From Pagrus major (Eukaryota > Chordata > Actinopteri > Spariformes > Sparidae), in NCBI RefSeq assembly GCF_040436345.1, contig NC_133234.1, positions 9,672,446 through 9,736,445 on the forward strand: a stretch of 64,000 nt of DNA, given 5' to 3'. Shown here one piece after another: positions 63,701-64,000 of this stretch (positions within the stretch are counted from its first letter, which is position 1; the number at the start of each line of letters is the position of its first letter). Below the pieces are notes generated by a model. That model was not told where the DNA came from. It did not search any database and saw only the letters and a program-made list of their open reading frames with translations. Made by a program: the position numbers and the translations under genes.

Positions 63701-64000
63701 GGCTGCTGTCAATTTCCACCAAAAATAGAATTGCTGCATAGTCTGCAGAGCAAAATGGAGAGTTGCTTCCGGGACATTTTTGAAACGTGCCGTGGATCAG
63801 CTTGTGGAACCACAAACACTGTATAGAACGGCAGCGTTCACCTCCATGTTGCATCCGTAACACGATGCAGACTTGCCCAGCGCAATCTGGGGGTTAGCCT
63901 AAATATCACTTCAGTTTAAAGTTAGTGGAGATTTATCCATTACACATAAATTACAATTAAATTACACATAGTAGTTCTGAAGTAGTTATTAGTTATTACA
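60798..64000. other. kctd17 intron / upstream DNA up to the window edge
   Basis: No further kctd17 exon was found, so the exons for the BTB N-terminus should lie further right. The stretch contains a short (CA)n tract at 61689-61712 and an hAT-type MITE at 63287-63638. No other gene is recognised. Confidence 0.55.
63279..63646. mobile_element. hAT-type MITE with perfect 8-bp target duplication
   Basis: The element at 63287-63638 (352 bp) starts CAGAGGTGCCCAAACTTTTT and ends CCCCACTTTGGGCAGCCCTG. The flanking octamer CTCTATGC is repeated exactly at 63279-63286 and 63639-63646. The inner phrase GGGCCAACTTTGGCCTGCGG resembles a widespread vertebrate hAT MITE. It is non-coding; the perfect duplication implies a relatively young insertion. 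Confidence 0.92.

Overview
The window is vertebrate nuclear DNA, almost certainly from a teleost fish and probably a spiny-rayed one. Genes are split into short exons with GT-AG introns, intergenic DNA is AT-rich, and CA, ATT and tetranucleotide microsatellites are frequent. A Tc1-like transposon, hAT elements and several families of short TTAA-flanked inverted-repeat elements are present. All exon models were built by reading splice sites and comparing translations with remembered vertebrate families; no alignment was run.

Layout from left to right. (1) 96-5289, plus: aco2, mitochondrial aconitase, lacking only its first exon. (2) 5290-10604: 3' flank with microsatellites and a large CCAA/CCTA/CTAA tetranucleotide field. 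(3) 10605-12825, minus: a complete small SUN-domain gene of seven exons (309 codons). (4) 12826-19431: intergenic DNA with a CpG-richer block that may hold a promoter. (5) 19617-21243, plus: csdc2, a cold-shock-domain RNA-binding protein, complete. (6) 21244-30678: long 3' flank and intergenic DNA with a full-length but dead Tc1-like element nested in an older repeat. (7) 30679-47835, plus: gucy2c, the membrane guanylate cyclase GC-C, complete in 27 exons (1072 codons), with one GC-AG intron and many small transposons in its introns. (8) 47836-55660: intergenic DNA. (9) 55661-60797, minus: the 3' five exons of kctd17; its 5' end lies beyond the right edge. gucy2c and kctd17 are tail to tail.

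The genes do not form a pathway: TCA-cycle enzyme, nuclear-envelope protein, RNA-binding protein, cGMP-producing receptor and cullin-3 adaptor. In human, ACO2, CSDC2 and KCTD17 lie on chromosome 22q while GUCY2C is on chromosome 12, so the window joins two human synteny blocks. I found no convincing undescribed system. The most useful observations are the repeat preceding the SUN start codon, the GC-AG intron of gucy2c, the NAGNAG acceptor and acidic tail of kctd17, and the readable order of transposon insertions.
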